Positions 1 through 8,636 of a stretch of 64,000 nt of DNA are shown in pieces (the stretch's first letter is position 1; each line of letters opens with the position of its first letter). The notes below the pieces were generated by a model. That model had not been told where the DNA came from and ran no database searches. It saw only the letters and a program-made list of their open reading frames with translations. The stretch comes from Anaeromassilibacillus senegalensis (GTDB lineage Bacteria > Bacillota > Clostridia > Oscillospirales > Acutalibacteraceae), in assembly GCF_021531715.1 (NCBI RefSeq), contig NZ_JAFBIT010000001.1:1054001-1118000 (forward strand), given 5' to 3'. The translations under genes were made by a program, and so were the position numbers.

Positions 1-664
1 GCGCTGCCATCGTCTTGACAACAGACTTGTACGTGATCACATCGTCCGCCGAATGGATTGCGGAGCTGTGGCGGAAGTCGATGATGTTCTGTCCCGGTCC
101 GCCGCTGTGGTGGGAGCTCTGCGGCGTAATGCCCATATCCTCCAGCGTGAGGCAGATCTCACGGCGGACGTCCTCGCCCTTATCCTCAGGCGCTGCGTCC
201 ATAAAGCCGGCGTTGTCGAAGGGGATGTCGGTCGGATTGCCTTCTTCATCGTTTTTAAAGAGGTAGAACTCGTTTCTTGCCCCAAATTCAAATATTATAC
301 CATGAAGCTTCGCAATGTCAACTGCCTTTTTCAGGATACCGCGGCAATCGATGTCAAATCCGCTGCCGTCCGACCGGCGAATGTCGCAGAAGAAACGGAC
401 GACACGGCCGTGCGCCGGCCGCCACGGCAGAAGCGACATCGTGGACGTATCGGGTACGAGATACAACTCGCTGTCGTGCTCCTTCTCAAAGCCCGTGATC
501 CGGGAAGCATCGATTGGGATACCCCGCTCGAATGCATCCGGGAGCAGATTCGGCTGAATGGCAATGATTTTCTGCCGGCCGAATACGTCGCAAAACGCCA
601 TTTTGATGAATTTCACGTCGTTGTCCGCAATGAACTCGGTAACTTCCGATTCCGTATAGCGCAT
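1..664 (-). CDS. Glutamine synthetase-like protein, C-terminus cut by window edge
   Basis: The leftward reading frame from ATG at 664 stays open to base 1 and gives at least 221 residues collinear with type I glutamine synthetase: beta-grasp N-domain (VFGRQK, RITGFEKE), GARNEFYLF strand, then SSHHSGGPGQNIIDFRH. In active enzymes these stretches read GPEPEFFLF and SHHEVAPGQHEIDF, and the glutamates bind the catalytic metals. Here three of those four visible glutamates are replaced (by Arg, Ser and Ile), so catalysis as a normal synthetase is doubtful. It lies downstream of the split glutamate synthase genes but has its own promoter (772-801). A GGAAAGGA ribosome site lies about 10 bases before the ATG. 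The family assignment is secure; a regulatory or altered-substrate role is inference. Confidence 0.88.
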   Translation of the reverse strand, partial: MRYTESEVTEFIADNDVKFIKMAFCDVFGRQKIIAIQPNLLPDAFERGIPIDASRITGFEKEHDSELYLVPDTSTMSLLPWRPAHGRVVRFFCDIRRSDGSGFDIDCRGILKKAVDIAKLHGIIFEFGARNEFYLFKNDEEGNPTDIPFDNAGFMDAAPEDKGEDVRREICLTLEDMGITPQSSHHSGGPGQNIIDFRHSSAIHSADDVITYKSVVKTMAA

Positions 665-685
665 GTGCTGAAACCAATCCTTTCC

Positions 686-717
686 GCAGCCGGAACTGCC
701 CGCAGGCGGGCGGCTGC
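686..717 (-). promoter_or_regulatory. Hairpin in 5' leader of GS-like gene
   Basis: On the leftward strand GCAGCC pairs with GGCTGC, enclosing a second stem GCCCG/CGGGC with a 4-base loop. It sits between the mapped promoter and the ribosome-binding site of the GS-like gene and has no U-run, so it is a leader structure rather than a terminator. Confidence 0.45.
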
Positions 718-771
718 AACCGTACAGCACGGCCCAAAACACGCGGTTCTGCGCCGTTTCTGTATCGGTTC

Positions 772-801
772 ATTATAGCATGTTCTCCGTTTATTTGACA
801 A
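772..801 (-). promoter_or_regulatory. Sigma-A promoter for GS-like gene
   Basis: On the leftward strand TTGTCA (796-801) is followed after 18 bases by TATAAT (772-777), with a TGC extension directly before the -10. The predicted start near 765 leaves a leader of about 100 bases. Confidence 0.75.
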
Positions 802-858
802 TAAACAGAACGCACAATGTTTTATGACAGAAAGCGCCGTGTGTTGACGCACAGCGGG

Positions 859-1512
859 TTAATTCGTCACATAAAGCTGCTTGTACGGATTCTTTGTATT
901 GGGCTTCAGCACATAGTATCGGCTCGCAAGCAGTGCCTCTGCATCTGCGCCGAATTTTTCGCAGTACCGCCGGATCAGCGGCTCTGCAATCTTCATATCC
1001 TCAGGCGCCGCAACATCCGCGATGACCTGACTCGGCAGATCCTTCGGCAGATGCTCTGTGCGTAGAAAAATCCGTCCGCCGTGCATGCCCGTGCCGCAGA
1101 AATTGCCGACCGGCTGGCGGTCCTCACACCCGATACCGAGCACGACGATCACGCCGCCCGCCTGATATTCGCCGAGAAAGCTGCCGGTTTTGCCGCCGAC
1201 GACGAGCACCGGCACCTTCTCTTTATATTCCTTCATATGAATGCCGGCGCGGTATCCGGCATCCCCCTGCACATAGATGCTGCCGCCGCGCATCGCATAG
1301 CCGGCCGCGTCTCCCGTGTTTCCGTGAATCGTGATCTCGCCCGCGTTCATCGTGTCTCCGGTCGCGTCCTGCGCGTTGCAGTGCAGGATAATCTCTGCGC
1401 CGTCCAGATAAGCGCCAAGCGCATTGCCGGGCACCGCGTCGAGGACGATCGTCCCCTCGCTCTGTCCCGCACCGATGTAGCGCTCGCCGATCGCGTATTG
1501 CTTCTGTGCCAT
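859..1512 (-). CDS. Glutamate synthase GXGXG-domain protein (GltB C-terminal domain as a separate subunit)
   Basis: The 217-residue protein is the right-handed beta-helix that forms the C-terminus of the large glutamate synthase subunit, seen as repeated short Gly-rich turns (GEITIHGNTGDAAGYAMRGG, GYRAGIHMKE, GGVIVVLG). In the fused enzyme this domain is structural and helps hold the glutaminase and synthase domains around the ammonia tunnel. Here it is its own cistron, 13 bases downstream of the FAD oxidoreductase stop, in a leftward operon encoding all other parts of the enzyme. The last 45 residues carry a helical tail (AEPLIRRYCEKFGADAEALL). FwdC/FmdC-type proteins share the fold, but the neighbours argue for glutamate synthase. 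Confidence 0.88.
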   Translation of the reverse strand: MAQKQYAIGERYIGAGQSEGTIVLDAVPGNALGAYLDGAEIILHCNAQDATGDTMNAGEITIHGNTGDAAGYAMRGGSIYVQGDAGYRAGIHMKEYKEKVPVLVVGGKTGSFLGEYQAGGVIVVLGIGCEDRQPVGNFCGTGMHGGRIFLRTEHLPKDLPSQVIADVAAPEDMKIAEPLIRRYCEKFGADAEALLASRYYVLKPNTKNPYKQLYVTN

Positions 1513-1525
1513 TTGCGTTTCCCCC

Positions 1526-2758
1526 TTACTGCTTTCTCGAAAGAAGATCCCGGCGCGCGCTTGAAGTGAACGCCATGAGCTGCGGCTTCTCGCAGATCAG
1601 ATCGAAATCGATGGAGCTGAGCGGCGTACGGCTGCGAATCAGCGCCGTATAAATTCCCGCGCGCGCCACATTGCCGATCAGGATATAGCCCTTGAGCAGA
1701 TCGTCTTTATAAAAGAGGATTTTATAGTTTTCCCCGTCTTTTGCCGTATATGTCTCACCGTCGTACGTTCCGGCGGTAATAATGTGCAGCCCCATAAAGC
1801 CGATGGCGTTCATCGGGATAGCGTTTTCAAAGCTCGCTGTGCCGCCCGCCATGTTGACGCCCGCCGTATGTCCCTGCATGTAAGCGTTCGGCAGAAGCGC
1901 GAGAACACGGTTCATACCGGCGGAAATATCAAAGCTCTCCGCACAGTCGCCGGCGGCAAAAACGTCCGGCAGCGTCGTTCTGCCTGTGTTGTCTGCGGCG
2001 ATGCCGCGGCGCACCTCGCCGCCCGCCTCTTTGACCAGCGACATCGCCGGCCGCACGCCGACCGCGATGACAAGCACATCAAAATCGAGCGCAGTCCCAC
2101 TTTTGAGCGCCGCGTGATTGCCGTCAAACGATGCGACCGTATCATTCAGATAAAAAGTCATGCCGTGCTTTTCCAGATGCGCGCGCACGATATCGGAGCC
2201 CGTTTCATCGAGGATGCTCGGCAGGACGCGGTCCGCCATATCGACGACCGTGATGGACTGAACGCGCTCCGCAATGCCCTCGGCGCATTTGAGGCCGATC
2301 AGGCCCGCGCCAATGATCAATACGCGGCTCTCCGGTGTCAGCGCGCCCTCGAGTGCTCTCGCGTCGTCGAGAGACATAAAGGTGAAGGCTTTTTTCACCG
2401 TTTCAAGGCCCTGCATCGGCGGAATGAACGGCGTGGAACCGGTCGCGACAAGCAGCTTTTCGTAGGAAATCGTCTCGCCGCTTTCGAGCGTGACCGTTTT
2501 CTCTTCCGCATCGACTTTTGTCGCCTCGACACCGAGCTTCGCCGTCACGCGCTGATCCGCGTAAAAGCTGTCCGGGCGGTACTTCATGCGCTCCTCGTCT
2601 GTCTTGCCCTCAAGCAGATAGGAAATCAACGGGCGTGAATAGGTATGGTGCTTTTCGGAGGAAACCAGAACGATTTCTCCGTCCGCATCCACGCTGCGGA
2701 TGCCCTCCACACAGCCGATTGCCGCTGTGGAATTGCCGATGATCACATACTTTGCCAT
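1526..2758 (-). CDS. FAD/NAD(P)-dependent oxidoreductase of the split glutamate synthase operon
   Basis: The 410-residue flavoprotein has an N-terminal FAD site (VIIGNSTAAIGCVEG), a central NAD(P) Rossmann motif (VLIIGAGLIGLKCAEG, about residue 150) and the second FAD motif VFAAGDCAES. The layout is that of the nitrite-reductase/NADH-oxidase family of pyridine nucleotide oxidoreductases. It probably passes electrons from NAD(P)H to the adjacent ferredoxin and then to the FMN synthase subunit, taking the place of GltD; that role is inferred from the operon. ATG at 2758 has AGGGAG 8 bases upstream. An in-frame GTG at 2767 would overlap the ferredoxin stop and is less likely. Confidence 0.85.
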   Translation of the reverse strand: MAKYVIIGNSTAAIGCVEGIRSVDADGEIVLVSSEKHHTYSRPLISYLLEGKTDEERMKYRPDSFYADQRVTAKLGVEATKVDAEEKTVTLESGETISYEKLLVATGSTPFIPPMQGLETVKKAFTFMSLDDARALEGALTPESRVLIIGAGLIGLKCAEGIAERVQSITVVDMADRVLPSILDETGSDIVRAHLEKHGMTFYLNDTVASFDGNHAALKSGTALDFDVLVIAVGVRPAMSLVKEAGGEVRRGIAADNTGRTTLPDVFAAGDCAESFDISAGMNRVLALLPNAYMQGHTAGVNMAGGTASFENAIPMNAIGFMGLHIITAGTYDGETYTAKDGENYKILFYKDDLLKGYILIGNVARAGIYTALIRSRTPLSSIDFDLICEKPQLMAFTSSARRDLLSRKQ

Positions 2759-2763
2759 ACCGC

Positions 2764-3195
2764 TCACTCCCTTTCCTCAAAAATGATCGCCTTATTCGGA
2801 CAGCCCTGTACACAGGCCGGCTTGCCGTCCGCGTTTTCGATGCACAGCTCGCACTTCTGCATCACGCCCTCGTCCGACGGCATGATCGCGCCGTACGGGC
2901 AGACGAGCACGCACGTGTGGCAGCCGACGCACTTGTTTTTATCGATGCAGACCACGCCGTCCTTGATAGAGAGCGCGCCCGCGATACAGCTTTTTACACA
3001 GATCGGATCTGTGCAGTGGCGGCAGGAAACCGCGAAGCTGATATGGTTATCCCCCTCGATCTGGATGCGGGGATTGATTTTACGATCCTTGAGTGCCTTG
3101 ATCATGCTGGATTTTCCTGAGTTTGCAAACGCGCAGTAATACTCGCAGAGATGGCAGCCCAGGCACCATTTTTCGTCCACATAAACTCTTTTCAT
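2764..3195 (-). CDS. Four-cluster 4Fe-4S ferredoxin-type electron-transfer protein
   Basis: The 143-residue protein has four cysteine groups: CLGCHLCEYYC near the start, CRHCTDPICVKSC, CVGCHTCVLVCP, and CELCIENADGKPACVQGCP near the end. This is the pattern of HycB/DmsB-type iron-sulfur subunits that wire a flavin dehydrogenase to a catalytic subunit. It sits between the FMN synthase and the FAD oxidoreductase, with 18 and 5 bases of spacing, so it probably links NAD(P)H oxidation to the glutamate synthase FMN centre. It is cytosolic, with no signal peptide or twin-arginine motif. The family is sure; the electron route is inference. Confidence 0.88.
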   Translation of the reverse strand: MKRVYVDEKWCLGCHLCEYYCAFANSGKSSMIKALKDRKINPRIQIEGDNHISFAVSCRHCTDPICVKSCIAGALSIKDGVVCIDKNKCVGCHTCVLVCPYGAIMPSDEGVMQKCELCIENADGKPACVQGCPNKAIIFEERE

Positions 3196-3213
3196 GTCGA
3201 TTTCCTTTCCGCG

Positions 3214-4719
<1,506 letters not shown>

Positions 4720-4758
4720 TTTATTTCAACCTCGTCTTTCTAAAGGGAACATTCCGTT

Positions 4759-5865
4759 TCAGTCGTTCTTCCGATCCAGCGTGAAGATCACCGGCTCGCC
4801 GCCCGCGGGCGCCCAAACCTTATCGAGCTCCGGCTGAATCACGCGGATAGCGGATTCCTCGCTCGCGATGTACACCATGTCGTCCTTTTCGCCGACGACC
4901 ATCGAGCGGAGCTTCAGGCGGTCGTTCAGCGCCATGATACCGCCGGTAAAGCCGACGAGAATCGAGAACGGACCGGTAACCAGCAGACCGGCAAAGACGT
5001 TGCGCAGGTAGGTCAGCCGCTCGCGCTCCTCGGGCGATTTATTTTGAATCGTCGTCCAGAACGGCGCCGCGATCACGTGCGCGACCTCCTCGAGCGTGAG
5101 CCCCTGCCGACGCACAAGATAGTCGAAAATATAGGTGATAACCTCGGTGTCGGTCAGCAGGTTACAGTTATAGCCGTACATTTCAATGAAACGGCGATTC
5201 GCGTCGTAGGAAGAAATTTCGCCATTATGCACGATGGAATGGTCGAGCAGCGCAAACGGATGCGCGCCGCCCCACCAACCGGGGGTGTTCGTCGGATAGC
5301 GGCCATGCGCCGTCCAGCAGTAGCCCGCATACTCGTCGAGGCGGTAGAAGCGTCCGACATCCTCCGGGTAGCCGACCGCCTTAAAGACACCCATGTTCTT
5401 GCCGCTGGAGAAAATGTATGCGCCATCTATATAGGTATTCACGCGGTTGACGCAGCGCACGACGAATTCGTTTTCATCGAGCTGGCTCTCCGCGAGCTTC
5501 GTGTGCAGCGGTGTGACGAAATAACGCCAGATCAGCGGCTCATCCGTGATCTGCGGGATCTTGCGGATCGGGATCTTCGAGAGGTTCACAACGTCAAAAT
5601 GCTCGTCGATAAACTTCTCGCATTCTTCTTTCGCCTTCGCATTATTATAGAAAACGTGAAACGCGTACTGCTCGGCGTACTCGGGATAAATGCCGTAGCC
5701 GGCAAAACCGCCGCCCAGGCCGTTGGATCGCTCGTGCATGATCTCAATGGATTTAATAATATCGGAACCGTCCAGCCGTTTGCCGCTTCTGGAAAAGACT
5801 GAGGATACTGCGCATCCCGAAGGGATCCGGAAATCGCCCGCTGTGTTCTTGCCTTCTTTGAGCAT
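4759..5865 (-). CDS. Class II glutamine amidotransferase subunit of glutamate synthase
   Basis: The 368-residue Ntn-type glutaminase hydrolyses glutamine to supply ammonia to the FMN synthase subunit encoded next. The likely nucleophile is Cys18 (PSGCAVSS) after an 17-residue propeptide that would be removed to expose it, as in GltB and PurF. The fold signatures RYPTNTPGWWGGAHPF and HNGEISSYDANRRF follow. ATG at 5865 has AAGGGGG about 9 bases upstream. The open frame extends further upstream to 6051, but that extension has no ribosome site and lies inside the leader. It is the first gene of the leftward operon, transcribed from the promoter at 6064-6092. Confidence 0.9.
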   Translation of the reverse strand: MLKEGKNTAGDFRIPSGCAVSSVFSRSGKRLDGSDIIKSIEIMHERSNGLGGGFAGYGIYPEYAEQYAFHVFYNNAKAKEECEKFIDEHFDVVNLSKIPIRKIPQITDEPLIWRYFVTPLHTKLAESQLDENEFVVRCVNRVNTYIDGAYIFSSGKNMGVFKAVGYPEDVGRFYRLDEYAGYCWTAHGRYPTNTPGWWGGAHPFALLDHSIVHNGEISSYDANRRFIEMYGYNCNLLTDTEVITYIFDYLVRRQGLTLEEVAHVIAAPFWTTIQNKSPEERERLTYLRNVFAGLLVTGPFSILVGFTGGIMALNDRLKLRSMVVGEKDDMVYIASEESAIRVIQPELDKVWAPAGGEPVIFTLDRKND

Positions 5866-6063
5866 GAAGACTGCCCCCTTGTGATTTTTAAGTATGAAAA
5901 AAAGCCTGACAATACAACCGGCGCAGAAAGCTGCGCGCCGCACTCTCTCCTGAAAGAGGCGGGAATACCGCCGCAAACCGCCGCACGCCTCCGCATACAG
6001 AGACGCCGCGAACCTGCAGCTGCATTCAGAATGTGTATTATCAGACTTCATTGTCTGGCACCT

Positions 6064-6092
6064 ATTATATAACCGGCATGCAGTGCTGTCAA
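6064..6092 (-). promoter_or_regulatory. Sigma-A promoter of split glutamate synthase operon
   Basis: On the leftward strand TTGACA (6087-6092) and TATAAT (6064-6069) are separated by 17 bases, a perfect consensus match. Predicted transcription start is near 6057. Confidence 0.9.
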
Positions 6093-6182
6093 GATGTTTT
6101 TTTGTATTTTATGAATCTAATTCCCAGTCCATTTTCATTTTCCGAGAATGATCGTCAGAAACTCTCCCAAAACGTTCCAACC

Positions 6183-6210
6183 TTGCAGGATTATATTGTG
6201 CATCCTGCAA
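6183..6210. promoter_or_regulatory. Perfect 8-bp-arm inverted repeat, candidate operator
   Basis: TTGCAGGA (6183-6190) and TCCTGCAA (6203-6210) are exact reverse complements separated by 12 bases. The element lies 27 bp upstream of the glnN -35 and about 90 bp upstream of the GOGAT -35, with no adjacent U-run. It is therefore placed as a shared operator for a dimeric nitrogen regulator rather than as a terminator. Confidence 0.5.
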
Positions 6211-6236
6211 ATTCGAAAAAATCGCAAAAAAAGGTG

Positions 6237-6265
6237 TTGACAAATCCGCTCCGACGCTGTAAAAT
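6237..6265 (+). promoter_or_regulatory. Sigma-A promoter of glnN
   Basis: TTGACA (6237-6242) and TAAAAT (6260-6265) are separated by 17 bases. Predicted start is near 6272, so the RNA begins directly in the attenuator structure. Confidence 0.88.
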
Positions 6266-6274
6266 GCAACACGT

Positions 6275-6351
6275 AGCATAGCAAAGGCGCTGTGGTTGGT
6301 GATCCCAATCTCAGCGCCTCTTTTTTTAGTAAAACACGCTTTGCCTATGCT
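6275..6351 (+). terminator. Leader terminator (attenuator) of glnN nested in a longer stem
   Basis: AGGCGCTG (6285-6292) pairs with CAGCGCCT (6312-6319), followed by seven T (6321-6327): a full intrinsic terminator between promoter and gene. In read-through RNA, AGCATAGCAAAG (6275-6286) can also pair with CTTTGCCTATGCT (6339-6351; 12 pairs, one bulged C), closing a larger stem around it. The position implies regulated read-through for glnN. No known aptamer was recognised. Confidence 0.8.
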
Positions 6352-6394
6352 CTCGACGAATTTGCTAATCTTATTGAAGGAAAGAGTGATTTTC

Positions 6395-8503
6395 ATGAGC
6401 TGCACAACACAGAAAAGTGTGCCTGATCTTTTCGCCAGCATGGTCTTCAACGACGGTGTCATGCGGGAAAGACTGCCGAAGGATGTTTACAAATCCCTGA
6501 GAAAGACGATCGACGACGGCAAGGATCTGGATATTACCGTTGCAAACGCAGTTGCGAACGCAATGAAGGACTGGGCGATTGAAAAGGGTGCGACGCATTA
6601 CACGCACTGGTTCCAGCCGATGACCGGCATTACCGCCGAGAAGCATGACAGCTTCATTTCGCCGACGGCTGACGGCCGCATCATCATGGAGTTCTCCGGT
6701 AAGGAGCTCATCAAGGGCGAGCCGGACGCTTCCTCCTTCCCCTCCGGCGGCTTGCGTGCCACCTTTGAGGCGAGAGGCTACACTGCGTGGGATCCGACGT
6801 CTTATGCCTTTATTAAGGATCATTCCCTTTACATTCCGACGGCTTTCTGCTCCTACGGCGGCGAAGTTCTTGACAAGAAGACACCGCTTCTGCGTTCGAT
6901 GGAAGCGCTCAGCGCACAGGCCGTCCGTATTCTCCGTCTCTTCGGCGATACGACGACAAAGCGTGTCATCACCACCGTCGGCCCGGAGCAGGAGTACTTC
7001 CTCGTCGACAAGAAGCTGTACGATCAGCGCCCGGACCTGATCTTCACGGGCCGCACACTGTTCGGCGCGCGTGCGCCGAAGGGCCAGGAGCTTGAGGATC
7101 ATTATTTCGGCGCAATCAAGCCGAGAATCGGCGCTTTCATGAAGGAGCTTGACGAAGAGCTCTGGAAGCTCGGCATTCTCGCGAAGACCAAGCACAACGA
7201 GGTTGCTCCGGCACAGCATGAGCTGGCTCCGATCTTCACAACGACGAATGTCGCGACCGACCACAACCAGATTATGATGGAGACGATGAAGAACGTCGCC
7301 CTCCGCCACGGCCTTGTCTGCCTGCTGCATGAGAAGCCGTTTGCGGGTGTGAACGGCTCCGGCAAGCACAACAACTGGTCCATCTCCACCGATACGGGCA
7401 AGAACCTACTCGAGCCCGGCAAGCTGCCGCACGAAAACGCGCAGTTCCTCCTCTTCCTCGCAGCCGTCATCAAGGGTGTCGACGAGTATCAGGATCTGCT
7501 TCGCATCTCGGTTGCTTCGGCCGGCAATGACCACCGCCTCGGCGCAAATGAAGCGCCTCCGGCCATCATTTCGATCTTCCTCGGCGATGAGCTGACCGCC
7601 GTCCTCCACGCGATTGAGACCGGCACCGTTTACGGCGGCACACTGCGCGTCAACATGGAAATCGGCGTCAACGTTCTGCCGACCTTCCCGAAGGATACGA
7701 CAGATCGAAACAGAACGTCTCCGTTCGCCTTCACCGGCAACAAGTTTGAGTTCAGAAGCCTCGGCTCGCAGCTCAACATCGCGTGCCCGAACATCATGCT
7801 GAACACGATCATCGCCGAAGAGCTCAAGCAGTTTGCGGATGAGCTGGAGGGCAAGGAAGACTTCAACGGCGCGCTCAACGAGCTGATCCGCCGCGTCATC
7901 AAGGAGCACAAACGCATCATCTTCAACGGCGACGGCTATGCGGACGCATGGAAGCTCGAAGCCGAGAAGCGCGGTCTGACAAACCTGAGAACGACGGTCG
8001 ACGCGCTGCCGCATTACACGGACGAGAAGAACGTCAAGCTGTTCTCGGATCACAAGATTTACACGCCGATTGAGATGCACTCCAGACAGGACATCATCCT
8101 CGAAACATACTCGAAGACGATCAACATCGAAGCGCTCACCGCGACCGATATGGTCAAGCGCGACATCCTCCCCGCTGTTTCCGCTTACGTCGCCGAGCTT
8201 TCAAACGGCGTGCTCACGAAGAAATCCATCAGCGAGGATATTCCGTGTCAGGCGGAGCTCGATATCATCAAGCGCCTCTCCGGTCTGCAGGACTGCGCAT
8301 ACAAGAAGCTCGCAACGCTCGACAGCGCGATCATCGGCGTCAAAGAAATCGGCGAGGATCCGATCAAGGTTGCGGCCTACTACAAGGATTCCGTCATTTC
8401 CGCCATGACCGAGCTGAGAGCTGTTGTGGATGAGATGGAAACGCTTGTTTCCGCAGAATACTGGCCGTATCCGAGCTACGGCGATCTGATGTTCAGAGTA
8501 TAA
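6395..8503 (+). CDS. glnN: Glutamine synthetase type III
   Basis: This 702-residue ATP-dependent ligase joins ammonia to glutamate, making glutamine in the cytosol. Size is normal for the type III (dodecameric) class. Type III hallmarks are intact: [34 protein letters not shown], the metal-binding [26 protein letters not shown] and the catalytic GSGKHNNWS loop. ATG at 6395 follows GAAGGAAAG; the frame is open further upstream, but that part overlaps the leader terminator. It is divergent from the split glutamate synthase operon and followed by amt, which together form a GS/GOGAT ammonium assimilation unit. Control by attenuation is likely from the leader. Confidence 0.96.
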   Translation: MSCTTQKSVPDLFASMVFNDGVMRERLPKDVYKSLRKTIDDGKDLDITVANAVANAMKDWAIEKGATHYTHWFQPMTGITAEKHDSFISPTADGRIIMEFSGKELIKGEPDASSFPSGGLRATFEARGYTAWDPTSYAFIKDHSLYIPTAFCSYGGEVLDKKTPLLRSMEALSAQAVRILRLFGDTTTKRVITTVGPEQEYFLVDKKLYDQRPDLIFTGRTLFGARAPKGQELEDHYFGAIKPRIGAFMKELDEELWKLGILAKTKHNEVAPAQHELAPIFTTTNVATDHNQIMMETMKNVALRHGLVCLLHEKPFAGVNGSGKHNNWSISTDTGKNLLEPGKLPHENAQFLLFLAAVIKGVDEYQDLLRISVASAGNDHRLGANEAPPAIISIFLGDELTAVLHAIETGTVYGGTLRVNMEIGVNVLPTFPKDTTDRNRTSPFAFTGNKFEFRSLGSQLNIACPNIMLNTIIAEELKQFADELEGKEDFNGALNELIRRVIKEHKRIIFNGDGYADAWKLEAEKRGLTNLRTTVDALPHYTDEKNVKLFSDHKIYTPIEMHSRQDIILETYSKTINIEALTATDMVKRDILPAVSAYVAELSNGVLTKKSISEDIPCQAELDIIKRLSGLQDCAYKKLATLDSAIIGVKEIGEDPIKVAAYYKDSVISAMTELRAVVDEMETLVSAEYWPYPSYGDLMFRV

Positions 8504-8548
8504 GGTCTCTGAACCGAATGGGATAAAAAGTTTATATACCGGCACAAG

Positions 8549-8597
8549 GACGTGCACGGAGGAAAGCAAAACACTTTCCTCCCGTGTACGTCTTTTT
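8549..8597 (+). terminator. Strong intrinsic terminator between glnN and amt
   Basis: An 18-19-nt stem (8549-8566 with 8574-8592, GACGTGCACGGAGGAAAG and its near complement), a 7-base loop and TTTTT. Only 39 bases separate it from the amt start and no promoter is visible in them, so amt transcription must pass it. It therefore doubles as a possible attenuator. Confidence 0.88.
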
Positions 8598-8636
8598 ATA
8601 TTTTTATATTACCCTTACCTTAAGGAGGAAGAACTT

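Larger units (their letters stand above)
5866..6394. other. 529-bp divergent control region between split GOGAT operon and glnN
   Basis: No gene is seen here. It holds two divergent sigma-A promoters (6064-6092 leftward, 6237-6265 rightward), an 8-bp-arm perfect inverted repeat between them (6183-6210), and an attenuator-like terminator at the 5' end of the glnN leader (6275-6351). The GOGAT leader of about 190 bases has two short hairpins (5958-5972 and 5921-5936). An A-run at 5898-5904 becomes a U-run in the leftward RNA, but it lies 17 bases past the nearest stem. Confidence 0.8.

Noticed and set aside
53-778. Plus-strand 241-codon frame at the window start
   Set aside because: It is antisense to the glutamine-synthetase-like gene, whose frame has no stop before the window edge.
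6272-6395. Possible glutamine riboswitch (glnA-type RNA) in the glnN leader
   Set aside because: The conserved cyanobacterial glutamine aptamer core was not recognised; only terminator and outer stem are visible.
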